Shown here piece after piece: positions 46,287-55,139 of a stretch of DNA of 64,000 nucleotides. A program made the translations under genes and the position numbers. Each line of letters begins with the position of its first letter. The first letter of the stretch is position 1. The notes under the pieces are model-generated. The model searched no databases, was not told the origin of the DNA, and worked only from the letters and a program-made list of their open reading frames with translations. The stretch comes from Fibrobacteria bacterium AD312. GTDB taxonomy: Bacteria > Fibrobacterota > Fibrobacteria > Fibrobacterales > Fibrobacteraceae. The stretch covers positions 1 to 64,000 of the forward strand of contig LIUM01000004.1 in the NCBI GenBank assembly GCA_001462345.1, in the 5' to 3' direction.

Positions 46287-47184
46287 AGGTTTGAATAAAA
46301 CTTATCATACCGGTTTTTTGATGAGACCTAAAAAGGCGTTGACAGATATTCATCTGCAAGTGCCTCAAGGGATTATTTATGGTTTTATTGGCCCAAATGG
46401 GGCTGGCAAATCAACGACGATTAAAGTCTTAACAGGCTTGTTAAATTTTGATTCTGGAAAAATCCAGGTGGCAGGTTTTTCTCCTCGAAGCGTTAAAAGC
46501 CGAACTCGCTTGGGGTATTGCCCAGAGCAACCGTATTTTTATGATTATTTAACAGGTCGAGAACTGATGTCTTTTTATGGTCGTCTCGCAGGGCTTCAAG
46601 GGAAAGAACTTGAGAAGCGTACAGAATGGGCGTTAAATTTAGTACACGCTAATAAAGATTGGATTGATAGGCGTTTACGCACCTATTCTAAAGGCATGAT
46701 GCAGAGGGTGGGTTTAGCCCAATCCATTTTATCTAAGCCAGATTTACTCATTCTAGACGAGCCTATGAGCGGACTAGACCCTATGGGGCGTCGAGATGTT
46801 CGAGAAGCCATTCTTTCTTTAAATAAAGATGGCGTGACTGTTTTTTATTCAAGTCATTTGCTCTCCGATGTGGAGTCTATTAGCGACCGCGTCGCGATGA
46901 TTGTAGATGGCCGCATTGTTCGAGAAGGTTCTATTGATGAAATCACTTCTTCTTGTTCCGTACAATATCACATTCGAACAGGGGAATCGTCTTCAAATCT
47001 AAGCCTACCAAGTGGAGTCAAGCCATCATCGCAATCTGGAGAATGGATTTGTGATAATGCAGCTGCTCGAGATGTATTTATACAAAGTTGCTTAAATGCA
47101 GGCATCTCCATAGAGAAAATAGATCATCAAAGACCAAGTTTAGAAGACATCTTAACGGAGGAAATCGCTCGTGCAGAGTCTTAG
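46273..47184 (+). CDS. ABC transporter ATP-binding protein
   Basis: The 303-residue ATPase has Walker A GPNGAGKSTT, a signature segment read as YSKGMMQRV, Walker B LLILDEPMSGLD and the switch His in YSSHLLSDVE. It is of the ABC-2 exporter/drug type with a ~90-residue C-terminal extension. The ATG at 46273 has GAGG 6 nt upstream; earlier in-frame ATGs at 46261 and 46267 lack this. The end overlaps the permease by 14 nt. Substrate unknown. Confidence 0.9.
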   Translation: MIQIEGLNKTYHTGFLMRPKKALTDIHLQVPQGIIYGFIGPNGAGKSTTIKVLTGLLNFDSGKIQVAGFSPRSVKSRTRLGYCPEQPYFYDYLTGRELMSFYGRLAGLQGKELEKRTEWALNLVHANKDWIDRRLRTYSKGMMQRVGLAQSILSKPDLLILDEPMSGLDPMGRRDVREAILSLNKDGVTVFYSSHLLSDVESISDRVAMIVDGRIVREGSIDEITSSCSVQYHIRTGESSSNLSLPSGVKPSSQSGEWICDNAAARDVFIQSCLNAGISIEKIDHQRPSLEDILTEEIARAES

Positions 47185-47974
47185 TCATATAGGCATTATT
47201 GCGTTAAATACATTTAGAGAATCCATCCGCGATAAAATTCTTTACAACATTGTCTTTTTAGCGATTGGTCTTGCTGTATTTAGTATTCTTCTTGGAGAAT
47301 GGTCTGTTTTTGATCGTGCTCATGTTATTAAATCGACTACACTTACAATCATGTCTCTTTCGGGGCTTTTGATTTCTGTATTTGTAGGGATTAGCCTTGT
47401 GCAAAAAGAAATTCAGCGTAAAACTGTTTTGACCTTGCTTTCAAAACCAATCAGTCGAGTCTCTTTTATTGTAGGAAAATATCTAGGCTTGTTGGGCGTT
47501 GTAGCATGCCATCTTATTTTACTCACGGTTGTGTACTATATCATTCTTTTTGTAACGGAATCTTCACCATCATTATCTTTACTAAGCGCCATCTATATGG
47601 TGTTTTGTGAAATGGCGATAGTCGTTGCCGTTGCATTACTTTTCTCTAGTTTTAGCACACCTGTATTGAGTGCTTTATTTACACTAGGCGTTTATTTTGC
47701 AGGGCATCTATCAAATCAATTACTAGAACAAGTACAATTTGTAAAACGGATGGGTGAAGTAGAAGGCTTTGGCAGCGTACTCATGGAAAAAATGGCCATT
47801 ATAATTCATGCCGTATTTCCTGGACTCTACCGTTATAATATTAGTTCTAATGTGGTTCATCAAATTGCATTACCTGACTGGTATTTGTTTTGGCAATCGC
47901 TCTATGCCTTAGGGTATATTGGCTTATTTTTAGCAATCGCGTCTTGGTGGTTTAATCGGAGGGATTTCTTATGA
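47171..47974 (+). CDS. ABC-2-type transporter permease
   Basis: The 267-residue membrane protein has six hydrophobic segments. The N-terminal IALNTFRESIRDKILYNIVF and the cytoplasmic QKEIQRKTVLTLLSKPISRVSFIVGKYLGL are typical of ABC-2 permeases. The start is GTG inside the ATPase gene. It overlaps the PilT-like gene by 4 nt (ATGA). It likely pairs with the ATPase encoded just upstream. Confidence 0.88.
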   Translation: MQSLSHIGIIALNTFRESIRDKILYNIVFLAIGLAVFSILLGEWSVFDRAHVIKSTTLTIMSLSGLLISVFVGISLVQKEIQRKTVLTLLSKPISRVSFIVGKYLGLLGVVACHLILLTVVYYIILFVTESSPSLSLLSAIYMVFCEMAIVVAVALLFSSFSTPVLSALFTLGVYFAGHLSNQLLEQVQFVKRMGEVEGFGSVLMEKMAIIIHAVFPGLYRYNISSNVVHQIALPDWYLFWQSLYALGYIGLFLAIASWWFNRRDFL

Positions 47975-49581
47975 GAAATCAATACATGGCAAAAGTTTTA
48001 TTTTCCAATAATTTAGCCACCAACGAGCAAGTTCAAGAATATTGGGGTAGGATCACTAAGGATAAAGACATTGGACAAGTCCTTTGTGAAGCTGGTTTAT
48101 TAGATAAAAATATGTATGAAAAGGTTTTGGCTTACGTAAAGTCTTTAGAAGCCAAATTACCTCCAGAGTCAAAGACGGCGAAAGCACCAGAGCCTCCTCC
48201 AGCCGCACCAACGGCAGCAGCAAAACCTGCGGCACCAAATCCAACGCCAGCACCTAAAGCAAAACCTCAAGTAAAAAAAGAAAGCGAATCAAAAGAGCCT
48301 TCTTTTATAATAGAAGGCAACAGTCTTTATGGAGATGTAAGTTCCACCCCTATTCAAGTAGAAGTTATATCTGGCCTTGAATCTACAAGCATTACAAACA
48401 TACAGTTAAAAGCAGAAGAGAAGAAAGAAGATGAAGAAACATCTGCTTTACCAGATCAATTTGCTATAGAAACAGGAGAAGGTGAAATCACCGTTCCTGA
48501 TTCGATTGATACTTCAATGTCTTTAGTGCAAATCCTTTCTTTTTCTCGAAAATTTAGCTCCACAGATATTTATCTCTATGCCAATCGTCCGATTGTAATT
48601 CGCCAATCTGGTGTTTTGCACTATGCGTGTGAAATGCTTATCGAGTCGAATCAATTGATTCAATGGCTTGCAGAAGCTTCTCGTGGCTTTGTCGATGGGA
48701 AAGAGCCTGCGGTTGGTAAAAACTTTAGTAAGACATTTGCATTAAAGGGAGCAGGTAGAGCACGCCTTTCGGTGACTTGGGTCGATGTGATTCCATATCT
48801 TGCGATTCGGATCATTCCGCTTGAGAGTGTTGCTTTTGATGATCTTTATTTACCTGCATTTTGCAAAGACTTTTTAGAAATTGAAAGTGGCCTTGTCTTA
48901 ATTGCTGGCCCTTCTTCTAGCGGGCGCTCTACTACCATGACCACTCTTGCAGAAACGATTGCAAAAAATAAATGGGTGTATATTCAGACCATTGAAAAGC
49001 CTATTGAACGATTGCTACAAAATCCAAATGGTATCATCGCTCAAAAAGAAGTGGGCTTACATGCTTCCTCTGGCCCGCAAGCGATTCGAACAGCAATCAA
49101 TGATGGCGCAGATGTGATATTATTTGATCATATTGAAAAAATTGAAGAATTAATGCTTTTATTACAAGCCGCGAATTCTGGGGCACTTGTTTTTGCTGTT
49201 GTCTCGGGGAATAATATTTTAGCGATATTAACTCGACTTTTAGATTCTGTTTCTGATATTCAACGTTCCGTTTTAGCTCAGTCTTTAGCGGATCAATTAA
49301 AAGGCATGATTGTACAACATTTAGTTCCCGTGGTGGACAAACAAGGAGAAGTTCTTGCTGTAGAAGCCATGAAAACATCTCCTACGATTGCAAACATGAT
49401 TCGCAAAGGCGAAATTTCTCAAATCCCAGCGGCATTAAGTGCCATGAAAGGGTCTGGCCAAACGTTAGATGACTCATTACAGAAACTTCTCGAATCGGGT
49501 TATATAGAAGGCATAGAAGCTTGGAAAAGGGCTTTTGATAGTCGTCGTTTTGCAGCGTATCGTCCGTCCAAAAAGAAATAA
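47971..49581 (+). CDS. PilT/GspE-like secretion ATPase with altered nucleotide site
   Basis: The 536-residue protein has a ~60-residue N-terminal helical domain resembling the N-terminus of GspE/PilB (LFSNNLATNEQVQEYWG, GQVLCEAGLLD), a long Pro/Ala/Lys-rich linker (~70-110), an acidic region and a PilT-like ATPase domain (~175-500). Walker A reads GPSSSGRSTT: the usual Lys is Arg319. The Walker B region reads DVILFDHIEK, without the GE of DxxxxGE. Both differences suggest weak or absent ATP hydrolysis. It is followed by a second PilT-like gene with an intact Walker A. The context links it to an ABC transporter rather than to pilus genes. Confidence 0.75.
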   Translation: MRNQYMAKVLFSNNLATNEQVQEYWGRITKDKDIGQVLCEAGLLDKNMYEKVLAYVKSLEAKLPPESKTAKAPEPPPAAPTAAAKPAAPNPTPAPKAKPQVKKESESKEPSFIIEGNSLYGDVSSTPIQVEVISGLESTSITNIQLKAEEKKEDEETSALPDQFAIETGEGEITVPDSIDTSMSLVQILSFSRKFSSTDIYLYANRPIVIRQSGVLHYACEMLIESNQLIQWLAEASRGFVDGKEPAVGKNFSKTFALKGAGRARLSVTWVDVIPYLAIRIIPLESVAFDDLYLPAFCKDFLEIESGLVLIAGPSSSGRSTTMTTLAETIAKNKWVYIQTIEKPIERLLQNPNGIIAQKEVGLHASSGPQAIRTAINDGADVILFDHIEKIEELMLLLQAANSGALVFAVVSGNNILAILTRLLDSVSDIQRSVLAQSLADQLKGMIVQHLVPVVDKQGEVLAVEAMKTSPTIANMIRKGEISQIPAALSAMKGSGQTLDDSLQKLLESGYIEGIEAWKRAFDSRRFAAYRPSKKK

Positions 49582-49592
49582 AGGAAATTGCT

Positions 49593-50597
49593 ATGAGTTC
49601 TCCTATTGAAGATTGTTTAGAATATGCATTAAATGCTCATGCAAGCGAATTGATTATCGTGGAAGGATTTTCTCCTGCGGTTCGTTTGAATGATAAAGTA
49701 TGTATGATTCAAGATGCTCCAGTGATCTCCTTTGGATCATTAGATTCTTTTGTGAAATCACTTGACGGCGAGTCAGGTGTGCTATGTGGAGGCCCTTGGT
49801 GTGGCTCGAATTGGCGAGTGCGTTATTCAAGAGAAGCCTTTGGAAAACTAGCTAGTTTTAGGCCTTTGCTACCTGAATGCCCTAATTACGCTGAATTAGG
49901 AATTCCTGATGTGATGATGAATCTATTAGGAGTCAGTTCAGGATTAGTTCTTTTTGCAGGCCCACCATGTTCTGGCAAAACGACAACAGCTTCTGCTTTT
50001 GTTGCTGCTCTTTGTGAAAATCGTATGTTACGAGCCGCATTTTTAGATCCAGTAAGAGAATTTAATATCCCCACTGGAGAGAGCCTTGTTATTCAATCTA
50101 AAACGAATGACATGGCTAAAGAAATAAAGCAAGGGCTTTTGGCTGGAACAGATCTATTTTGGCTTGGAGATATTCAAGAAGACAATATTATTCCTGCCCT
50201 ACGTGCCGCAGAAGCGGGCACCATTGTCGTTGGCTGTTTTAATGCAGGGAATTCTGTGGGGGCGTTAGACGCTATGGTTTCTTTTGAAAGTTCAAACGAA
50301 ATGAAAATAGCGAAATCATTATTAGCCTTCAATTTAAAAGCACTCGTATTACAGCACTTGATTCCTTCCGTAGATCAGTCGCAAATGGTACCTGCTTTTG
50401 AACTTATATATAACAATCAAAATGTAGCGACGCTGATACGAAATGGAGAACATTTTAAGTTGCCTCCAATTGTTGCCGCAAGCAGTGCAGAAGGGATGCA
50501 TTCTATAGATCAATCATTAGCGACTTTAGTTCAAGCTGGAGCCATTTCTAAAAAAGATGCTCTAAAATTTGCTTTTGATTCTTCCAAATTAGGTTAG
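49593..50597 (+). CDS. Short PilT-like ATPase, partner of the preceding protein
   Basis: The 334-residue protein resembles PilT: an N-terminal domain (DCLEYALNAHASELIIVEG), then AGPPCSGKTTT as Walker A (Lys129 present), FLDPVREF near the Asp-box position and a Walker B-like LFWLGDIQEDNIIPALRAAEAG. The C-terminal part matches the preceding protein (ALVLQHLIPSVDQSQMVPAFEL against GMIVQHLVPVVDKQGEVLAVEA; both go on to NxATLIRNG/ANMIRKG). The Glu of Walker B is replaced by Asp. A divergent paralog; together they could form a mixed ring with one active subunit type, which is inference. Confidence 0.7.
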   Translation: MSSPIEDCLEYALNAHASELIIVEGFSPAVRLNDKVCMIQDAPVISFGSLDSFVKSLDGESGVLCGGPWCGSNWRVRYSREAFGKLASFRPLLPECPNYAELGIPDVMMNLLGVSSGLVLFAGPPCSGKTTTASAFVAALCENRMLRAAFLDPVREFNIPTGESLVIQSKTNDMAKEIKQGLLAGTDLFWLGDIQEDNIIPALRAAEAGTIVVGCFNAGNSVGALDAMVSFESSNEMKIAKSLLAFNLKALVLQHLIPSVDQSQMVPAFELIYNNQNVATLIRNGEHFKLPPIVAASSAEGMHSIDQSLATLVQAGAISKKDALKFAFDSSKLG

Positions 50598-50598
50598 C

Positions 50599-52761
50599 AT
50601 GAAAAAGTTTTTTTTAATTCTAATGATAAGTTGGTATGGTTCCTTTTCATGGGGTTCGCCATCACCAGCGCCTTCAAAAGATTTAAAAAAAACAGTGCTC
50701 TATTTAGGAGGAGGAAATCAATCTCCTTGGTATTTCTTAGGTGTTTTTTATGCCATTGATGCCTATAAAATTCCTGTGGATTCCATTGTCGCTTCTTCTT
50801 GGGGCGCTTGGGTTTCAGCACTTTGGATGGAAGGTTTTTCTCCAGATGCTATTCAAAAATTATTTTTAGAATCACAATTAAAACCGTTTGTGGGAGAAGA
50901 ACAACTTTCACAAAAACGAGCCGTAAAAAAAGAATTGTTATTCCCTATAGCGAGTTCTGGAATTCCTTCTTTACAAGCTCGTTTCTATATTGAAGGCGAT
51001 TCGGCTGGTTATCTCGCCATAAAAAATAGACCATTAGATACTGATTCTCTTTCCATACAAAGGGCTTTGTTTCGTTTTCGTATTCAAGAGAGCCTTTCTC
51101 AGAAAATGATTCCTCCTACAAAACCGTTTTCAGCAATATCTTGTGATGGAACATCTGGAAAAGGGTTGACAAATATTTTAAAGACGCTCCCTTTAGAAGG
51201 GCATTATGCTTCAGGAGAACTTTGCCATTTAATACCCTTACCACAAAAAAATGATTCTTCTTTGATTTCTATTGTGGCTGTTCCTATTCCAGTAAGATAT
51301 AAAGACACTATTTCTGACCCTTGGAAAAAAACACTTTGGCAAAATGCTTTACAAGAATTAAAAAATCATCCTATCCCGATGGTGATTATTCGCCCTCATC
51401 AAATGACTGAAAACACCCCAGAGGCTTGGATTCAAGCGGGCTTTTCTGCTGTAGAATCTCGTCTTGGTGAACTCTCTAAAGCTTTTGGACGTTCTTCTTC
51501 TATTCGTTCTTTAGATTCTTTAGTCCCTTGGTTTCGCTATAATCCCACTTTTGACAAAGTCTCTGCCGAAGTCTATTCTCACATAAAATCGTACTGGAAC
51601 CCTAGCGATACAGGTATAAAAAGCCCTCAAAATTTTGTCTCTGAAATCATGAGTAATCCTTTGTATGATAGCCTTTCTTTTGATTTAGAAGATAACGGTG
51701 ATTTGCTTATAGGAGCAAAAACGCCTCCGCTTATAGATTTAAAAATAGGTGGCTTTGGTTCTAATATTTGGGGCCCAAATGCTTATTCCAAAGTGGATTT
51801 TCGTTTTATCAATCAGTTTGAATTTCTTTTGTCTTTAGAAGGCTATTGTGGAATACACTCTTACGGGATTCTTCCAGAACTACGCCTTTCACGCTTGTGG
51901 CAGGGCCGAGGCGAATTCTTTGTCAATGCTGATTTTTCACATCGAGAAACGCTACAAAAATATTTTTCTAAAGAGTTCCTTTGGAACCGCCTATTTAGCG
52001 AATCCAGAACCGATTTAAACTTGGGCTTTTCTTATGAAGTTTTACCCAAGCACCAACTAGATTTCAATATTTTATTTGGGTCAAGAACCCTAGAAACAAA
52101 TTATTCTGAAGAAGAGGGTGATTTCAAATCCACTCCAATTGAGCCTAGCGTTACCTATAAGCATAGCTCCCCAGATTACAAAGCATGGTTTGGATCTTCT
52201 GGATATTCACTGGAAGGCTCTTTATCCATGCGCTCCATACATGCAGGGCTTTTGGGCTTTATTCCTATGCATTATCGTTCGAATATTGATTTTCAATCTT
52301 ATTATTCGCCACTCTCTTTCTTTACTTTAGGAGCTGGTGTTGCTGGAGCTGTAAGCCTTTACCATAAAGAAGGCTATGGCTATGTTTATCCAGAATTATT
52401 AAAATATGAACCTCTAGATAACTACTATCGCCATGCAATGTCACCTACTCCGTGGAGTACCGAGTGGTATTTTGCAGAAATGCGATCTTATCATTACGGC
52501 TTAATTCGCTTACAAGCAGGGCTACATAATCGTTGGTTTGGGGTATGGCTTTTCGGTTCGTACATAAAAGATTTTGAAGAAAACCCAACCGTATTCATTA
52601 AAGACCATCGATTTATTTTAGAACCGACCATACGCTTTGCTTATCGTTCGTTTGATGTCTCTGCTGGCCTAAGTCGAATCGTGGATTACAAACACATCAA
52701 AGACCTTAAAGACTTTAAGAATTACCACTACTTTATCAAGTTTGGTGCTTACTCGTTTTAG
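50599..52761 (+). CDS. PlpD-like patatin and beta-barrel protein (putative type Vd autotransporter)
   Basis: The 720-residue protein, close to PlpD (~730), has a signal peptide (~19), a patatin-like domain (~30-320), a POTRA-like segment (~330-400: NPLYDSLSFDLEDNGDLLIGA) and a C-terminal beta-barrel ending in KFGAYSF. The oxyanion-hole glycines are kept (YLGGGNQSPW). The nucleophile motif is ASSWGAW, with Ser67 in place but the first Gly of G-x-S-x-G replaced by Ala. The catalytic Asp dyad partner is not clear. It starts 1 nt after the preceding stop and converges with mltG. Confidence 0.7.
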   Translation: MKKFFLILMISWYGSFSWGSPSPAPSKDLKKTVLYLGGGNQSPWYFLGVFYAIDAYKIPVDSIVASSWGAWVSALWMEGFSPDAIQKLFLESQLKPFVGEEQLSQKRAVKKELLFPIASSGIPSLQARFYIEGDSAGYLAIKNRPLDTDSLSIQRALFRFRIQESLSQKMIPPTKPFSAISCDGTSGKGLTNILKTLPLEGHYASGELCHLIPLPQKNDSSLISIVAVPIPVRYKDTISDPWKKTLWQNALQELKNHPIPMVIIRPHQMTENTPEAWIQAGFSAVESRLGELSKAFGRSSSIRSLDSLVPWFRYNPTFDKVSAEVYSHIKSYWNPSDTGIKSPQNFVSEIMSNPLYDSLSFDLEDNGDLLIGAKTPPLIDLKIGGFGSNIWGPNAYSKVDFRFINQFEFLLSLEGYCGIHSYGILPELRLSRLWQGRGEFFVNADFSHRETLQKYFSKEFLWNRLFSESRTDLNLGFSYEVLPKHQLDFNILFGSRTLETNYSEEEGDFKSTPIEPSVTYKHSSPDYKAWFGSSGYSLEGSLSMRSIHAGLLGFIPMHYRSNIDFQSYYSPLSFFTLGAGVAGAVSLYHKEGYGYVYPELLKYEPLDNYYRHAMSPTPWSTEWYFAEMRSYHYGLIRLQAGLHNRWFGVWLFGSYIKDFEENPTVFIKDHRFILEPTIRFAYRSFDVSAGLSRIVDYKHIKDLKDFKNYHYFIKFGAYSF

Positions 52762-52768
52762 ATAAAAA

Positions 52769-53779
52769 TCAACGATGTAGGCGATTTTGGGCAGCGATTT
52801 CTTTATAGTAATTGTGCTTGCTTAACGTAGAACTAAAGAAGTGGGTTCCAGAACCATCATCTTTTGCAACAAAGTATAATTTATCTGTAACTTCTGGATT
52901 TAAAACCGCTTCAATCGCGTGACGCCCAGGGTTTGAAATAGGGCCAGGCATTAAACCCTTAAACTTACGAGTGTTGTATGGGCTATCGCTATTAAGCTGA
53001 CTCTTATAGATTGGACCCGTTAAATTCTTAAAAATAAAACGCACAGTAGGGTCTGCTCCTAAAGGCATACCGATATCTAACCTATTATGAAAAACACCTG
53101 CAATTAGAGGCCTTTCAGAAGGGTTTCCTGTTTCTTCTTCAACCACGCTTGCTAGAGTTAATATTTGATGCCAGCCGCCGAGTTTCTTCCAAACTTCTGA
53201 GCCTTGAGACTTCATTTCTTCTTGTAATCTTAAATTGGCAGAAACCATCGTTTTAAGAATCGTTTGTTCGTCGCTCTGATAAGGAAACATATACGTCTCA
53301 GGGAGCAAGTAGCCTTCCAAATTCGATGCATTTACACCTAGACTACGAGTAAATTCAGAACTATGCACAAGACTGTCCCAGACTTCGACAGCTAGTTCGG
53401 GGAACTCTTTTTTCAAATAAGCAGGCATTTCCCAAGAAGCTCGTCCTTCAGGGATAGTCACCTTACGAACAGCGTTTTTCCCACTTTCAAAAATAGCGAC
53501 CAAATCCCTTAGTTTTTGATGTGGAGGAATCTCAAACCAACCAGCCTTTAAGGCACATTTTTTGACTCGACACCACAGTTGAAACGATTCAGGGTAGTTC
53601 CATATGCCAGAATCTTGTAAAATTTGTGAAACCTTTGCTGGTGAACTACCTGCAGGAATCTGCAAAATAATGGGTTTTGAGCTGTTTGAAGGGGTTTCAA
53701 TATGCTTTTTTACATAAAAAACGCCAAATAGAGCGACACCCAAAAGAGCGAAAAAGATGAAAACAAAAAATTTCTTCAT
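52769..53779 (-). CDS. mltG: Endolytic transglycosylase MltG (YceG-like)
   Basis: It cleaves nascent peptidoglycan strands at the inner membrane. The 336-residue protein has one N-terminal membrane anchor, a LysM-like region (IILQIPAGSSPAKVSQILQDSG) and the YceG domain. The catalytic Glu is in LASVVEEETGNPSERPLIAGVFHNRL; LEGYLLPETYMFP and LGADPTVRF are conserved. The ATG at 53779 is chosen over an in-frame TTG at 53812. The 3' end lies 7 bp from that of the patatin/barrel gene. Confidence 0.93.
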   Translation of the reverse strand: MKKFFVFIFFALLGVALFGVFYVKKHIETPSNSSKPIILQIPAGSSPAKVSQILQDSGIWNYPESFQLWCRVKKCALKAGWFEIPPHQKLRDLVAIFESGKNAVRKVTIPEGRASWEMPAYLKKEFPELAVEVWDSLVHSSEFTRSLGVNASNLEGYLLPETYMFPYQSDEQTILKTMVSANLRLQEEMKSQGSEVWKKLGGWHQILTLASVVEEETGNPSERPLIAGVFHNRLDIGMPLGADPTVRFIFKNLTGPIYKSQLNSDSPYNTRKFKGLMPGPISNPGRHAIEAVLNPEVTDKLYFVAKDDGSGTHFFSSTLSKHNYYKEIAAQNRLHR

Positions 53780-53878
53780 AAAGTCAAATTTAAAGAAAAA
53801 AAACTTGCCCAAAGTCTAGAATAAAGCATATATTTGGAGAAACTGATGCAAAGGGTTTTCCCTGTTTAGAGGAATGAT

Positions 53879-54316
53879 ATGAAAAAAATTTTGTTTTGTG
53901 TTCTGGCTTTAATGGTTGCAGTTTCTTTTGCCGCTCCAAAAAAAGTGAAGTCTAAACGCGGCGATGTGGAACTCACAAAAGATAAGAGTGGTGGTGCTGT
54001 TGTTTGTACTGCTGGTTTTAACGATGAAATGGCCATTGTAAAAGATGGTGATACCGAAGTTCTCGTCAAGGCCTCTTGTGGTCAAGGTTGGGTTCAAAAG
54101 AGCCAGGTGGAATATGTAGTTGCCGCTGCTGGTGATAAGTCAATGAAGTTAGAAGACGTTGACGTTATTGGTTGGCTTGATAACCCTAGTGCTGTGTTCG
54201 TGTTAGAACAAGATGCAGCAGACTTTGAAGGCGTAAACATTGATCGTGACTTTAAGGAATACTTACAACACACAATGGATCGCGAACAAGTCGAAATGAA
54301 AAACAACGAAAACTAA
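53879..54316 (+). CDS. Small secreted protein of unknown function
   Basis: The 145-residue protein has a signal peptide (MKKILFCVLALMVAVSFAA) and a basic stretch (KKVKSKRGD). Its mature part contains two Cys residues (VVCTAGF and ASCGQGW) that could form a disulfide, and segments like AIVKDGDTEVLVKASCGQGWVQKSQVEYV, which resemble an SH3b-type fold. A terminator follows. The exact family is not recognised; a cell-wall-associated role near mltG would fit but is inference. Confidence 0.6.
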   Translation: MKKILFCVLALMVAVSFAAPKKVKSKRGDVELTKDKSGGAVVCTAGFNDEMAIVKDGDTEVLVKASCGQGWVQKSQVEYVVAAAGDKSMKLEDVDVIGWLDNPSAVFVLEQDAADFEGVNIDRDFKEYLQHTMDREQVEMKNNEN

Positions 54317-54334
54317 TTTTAGAGTTTACAAAGA

Positions 54335-54366
54335 AACACCTGCGACTATTCGCGGGTGTTTTTTTA
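54335..54366 (+). terminator. Rho-independent terminator
   Basis: AACACCTGCG pairs with CGCGGGTGTT around the loop ACTATT and is followed by TTTTTT. Confidence 0.9.
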
Positions 54367-54467
54367 TGAAAAAAAAATGAGCTTGATGGGTCATTGGATG
54401 GAGGGTTGGAACGTGGTGTTTTTTTTCTTGCTATCTTTTGCATTTAGTTGAGTTATGGAGCTATTCG

Positions 54468-55139
54468 ATGAGTCGTTATATTCATTTAAGTGGGATTGTT
54501 TTTGTTCTTGTATGCTTTTTATTGATGGGATGTCTTCAAGAAGCCTCATCGGAGCGTATTCCAGTAAGGTATACTGTATTAGTGCGAGATGGGAATACAG
54601 GGGAGGCTCTTAATAACGCTTCTGTTGAAATGACAGATGAAAAACTAATTACAACTTCTTTATCTACGAACGAAACAGGCAGAGTGACTTTCCCTTCGAT
54701 AGAGAGTTATGTCAATCAGTTTATCATTACGATGGAAGATTATGAACCTTCAGATACAGTAGATGTTGTCAGTGTAACAGACACTTCATTAAATGTCATT
54801 TTAAGAACATTGAATATTGCATTGGTTCCTGTAGGATCTTCTTCTGTAGAAAAAAAAATATACTCCTATACAGTGAATGTAATGAGTTCCGTTGATGCAG
54901 AACCAATAGAAGGGGCAACGGTTTCTGTCCGTTCTGGAAGTAATTTTGAAAAAAGTGCGAAAACTAGTTCTACTGGAAGGGCCTTTTTAGATTCTTTACC
55001 CTCTAATCAGAATTTATTTGCAATCACGGCAGCAGGTTATGTATCCACAGATACGGTTCATACCGTTTTAGATACATCAGATGCTTCAGAAGTACTTTGT
55101 GCACTAAAAGTAGTATTAAAACCTTCGGTATCTGAATAA
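54468..55139 (+). CDS. Lipoprotein with two tandem carboxypeptidase-regulatory-like domains
   Basis: The 223-residue protein has a signal peptide and a lipobox (LLMGC, Cys at residue ~22). Two homologous Ig-like units follow: residues ~34-120 (YTVLVRDGNTGEALNNASVEM ... LRTLNIALVP) and ~133-220 (YTVNVMSSVDAEPIEGATVSV ... ALKVVLKP). Each has the strand pattern of CarboxypepD_reg modules with a central 'GRxxFxSI/L' turn. ATG 54468 has GGAG upstream. It is the first gene of the pilus-like operon, joined to the next by TAATG, and might be a pilotin-like or cell-surface accessory protein (inference). Confidence 0.75.
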   Translation: MSRYIHLSGIVFVLVCFLLMGCLQEASSERIPVRYTVLVRDGNTGEALNNASVEMTDEKLITTSLSTNETGRVTFPSIESYVNQFIITMEDYEPSDTVDVVSVTDTSLNVILRTLNIALVPVGSSSVEKKIYSYTVNVMSSVDAEPIEGATVSVRSGSNFEKSAKTSSTGRAFLDSLPSNQNLFAITAAGYVSTDTVHTVLDTSDASEVLCALKVVLKPSVSE

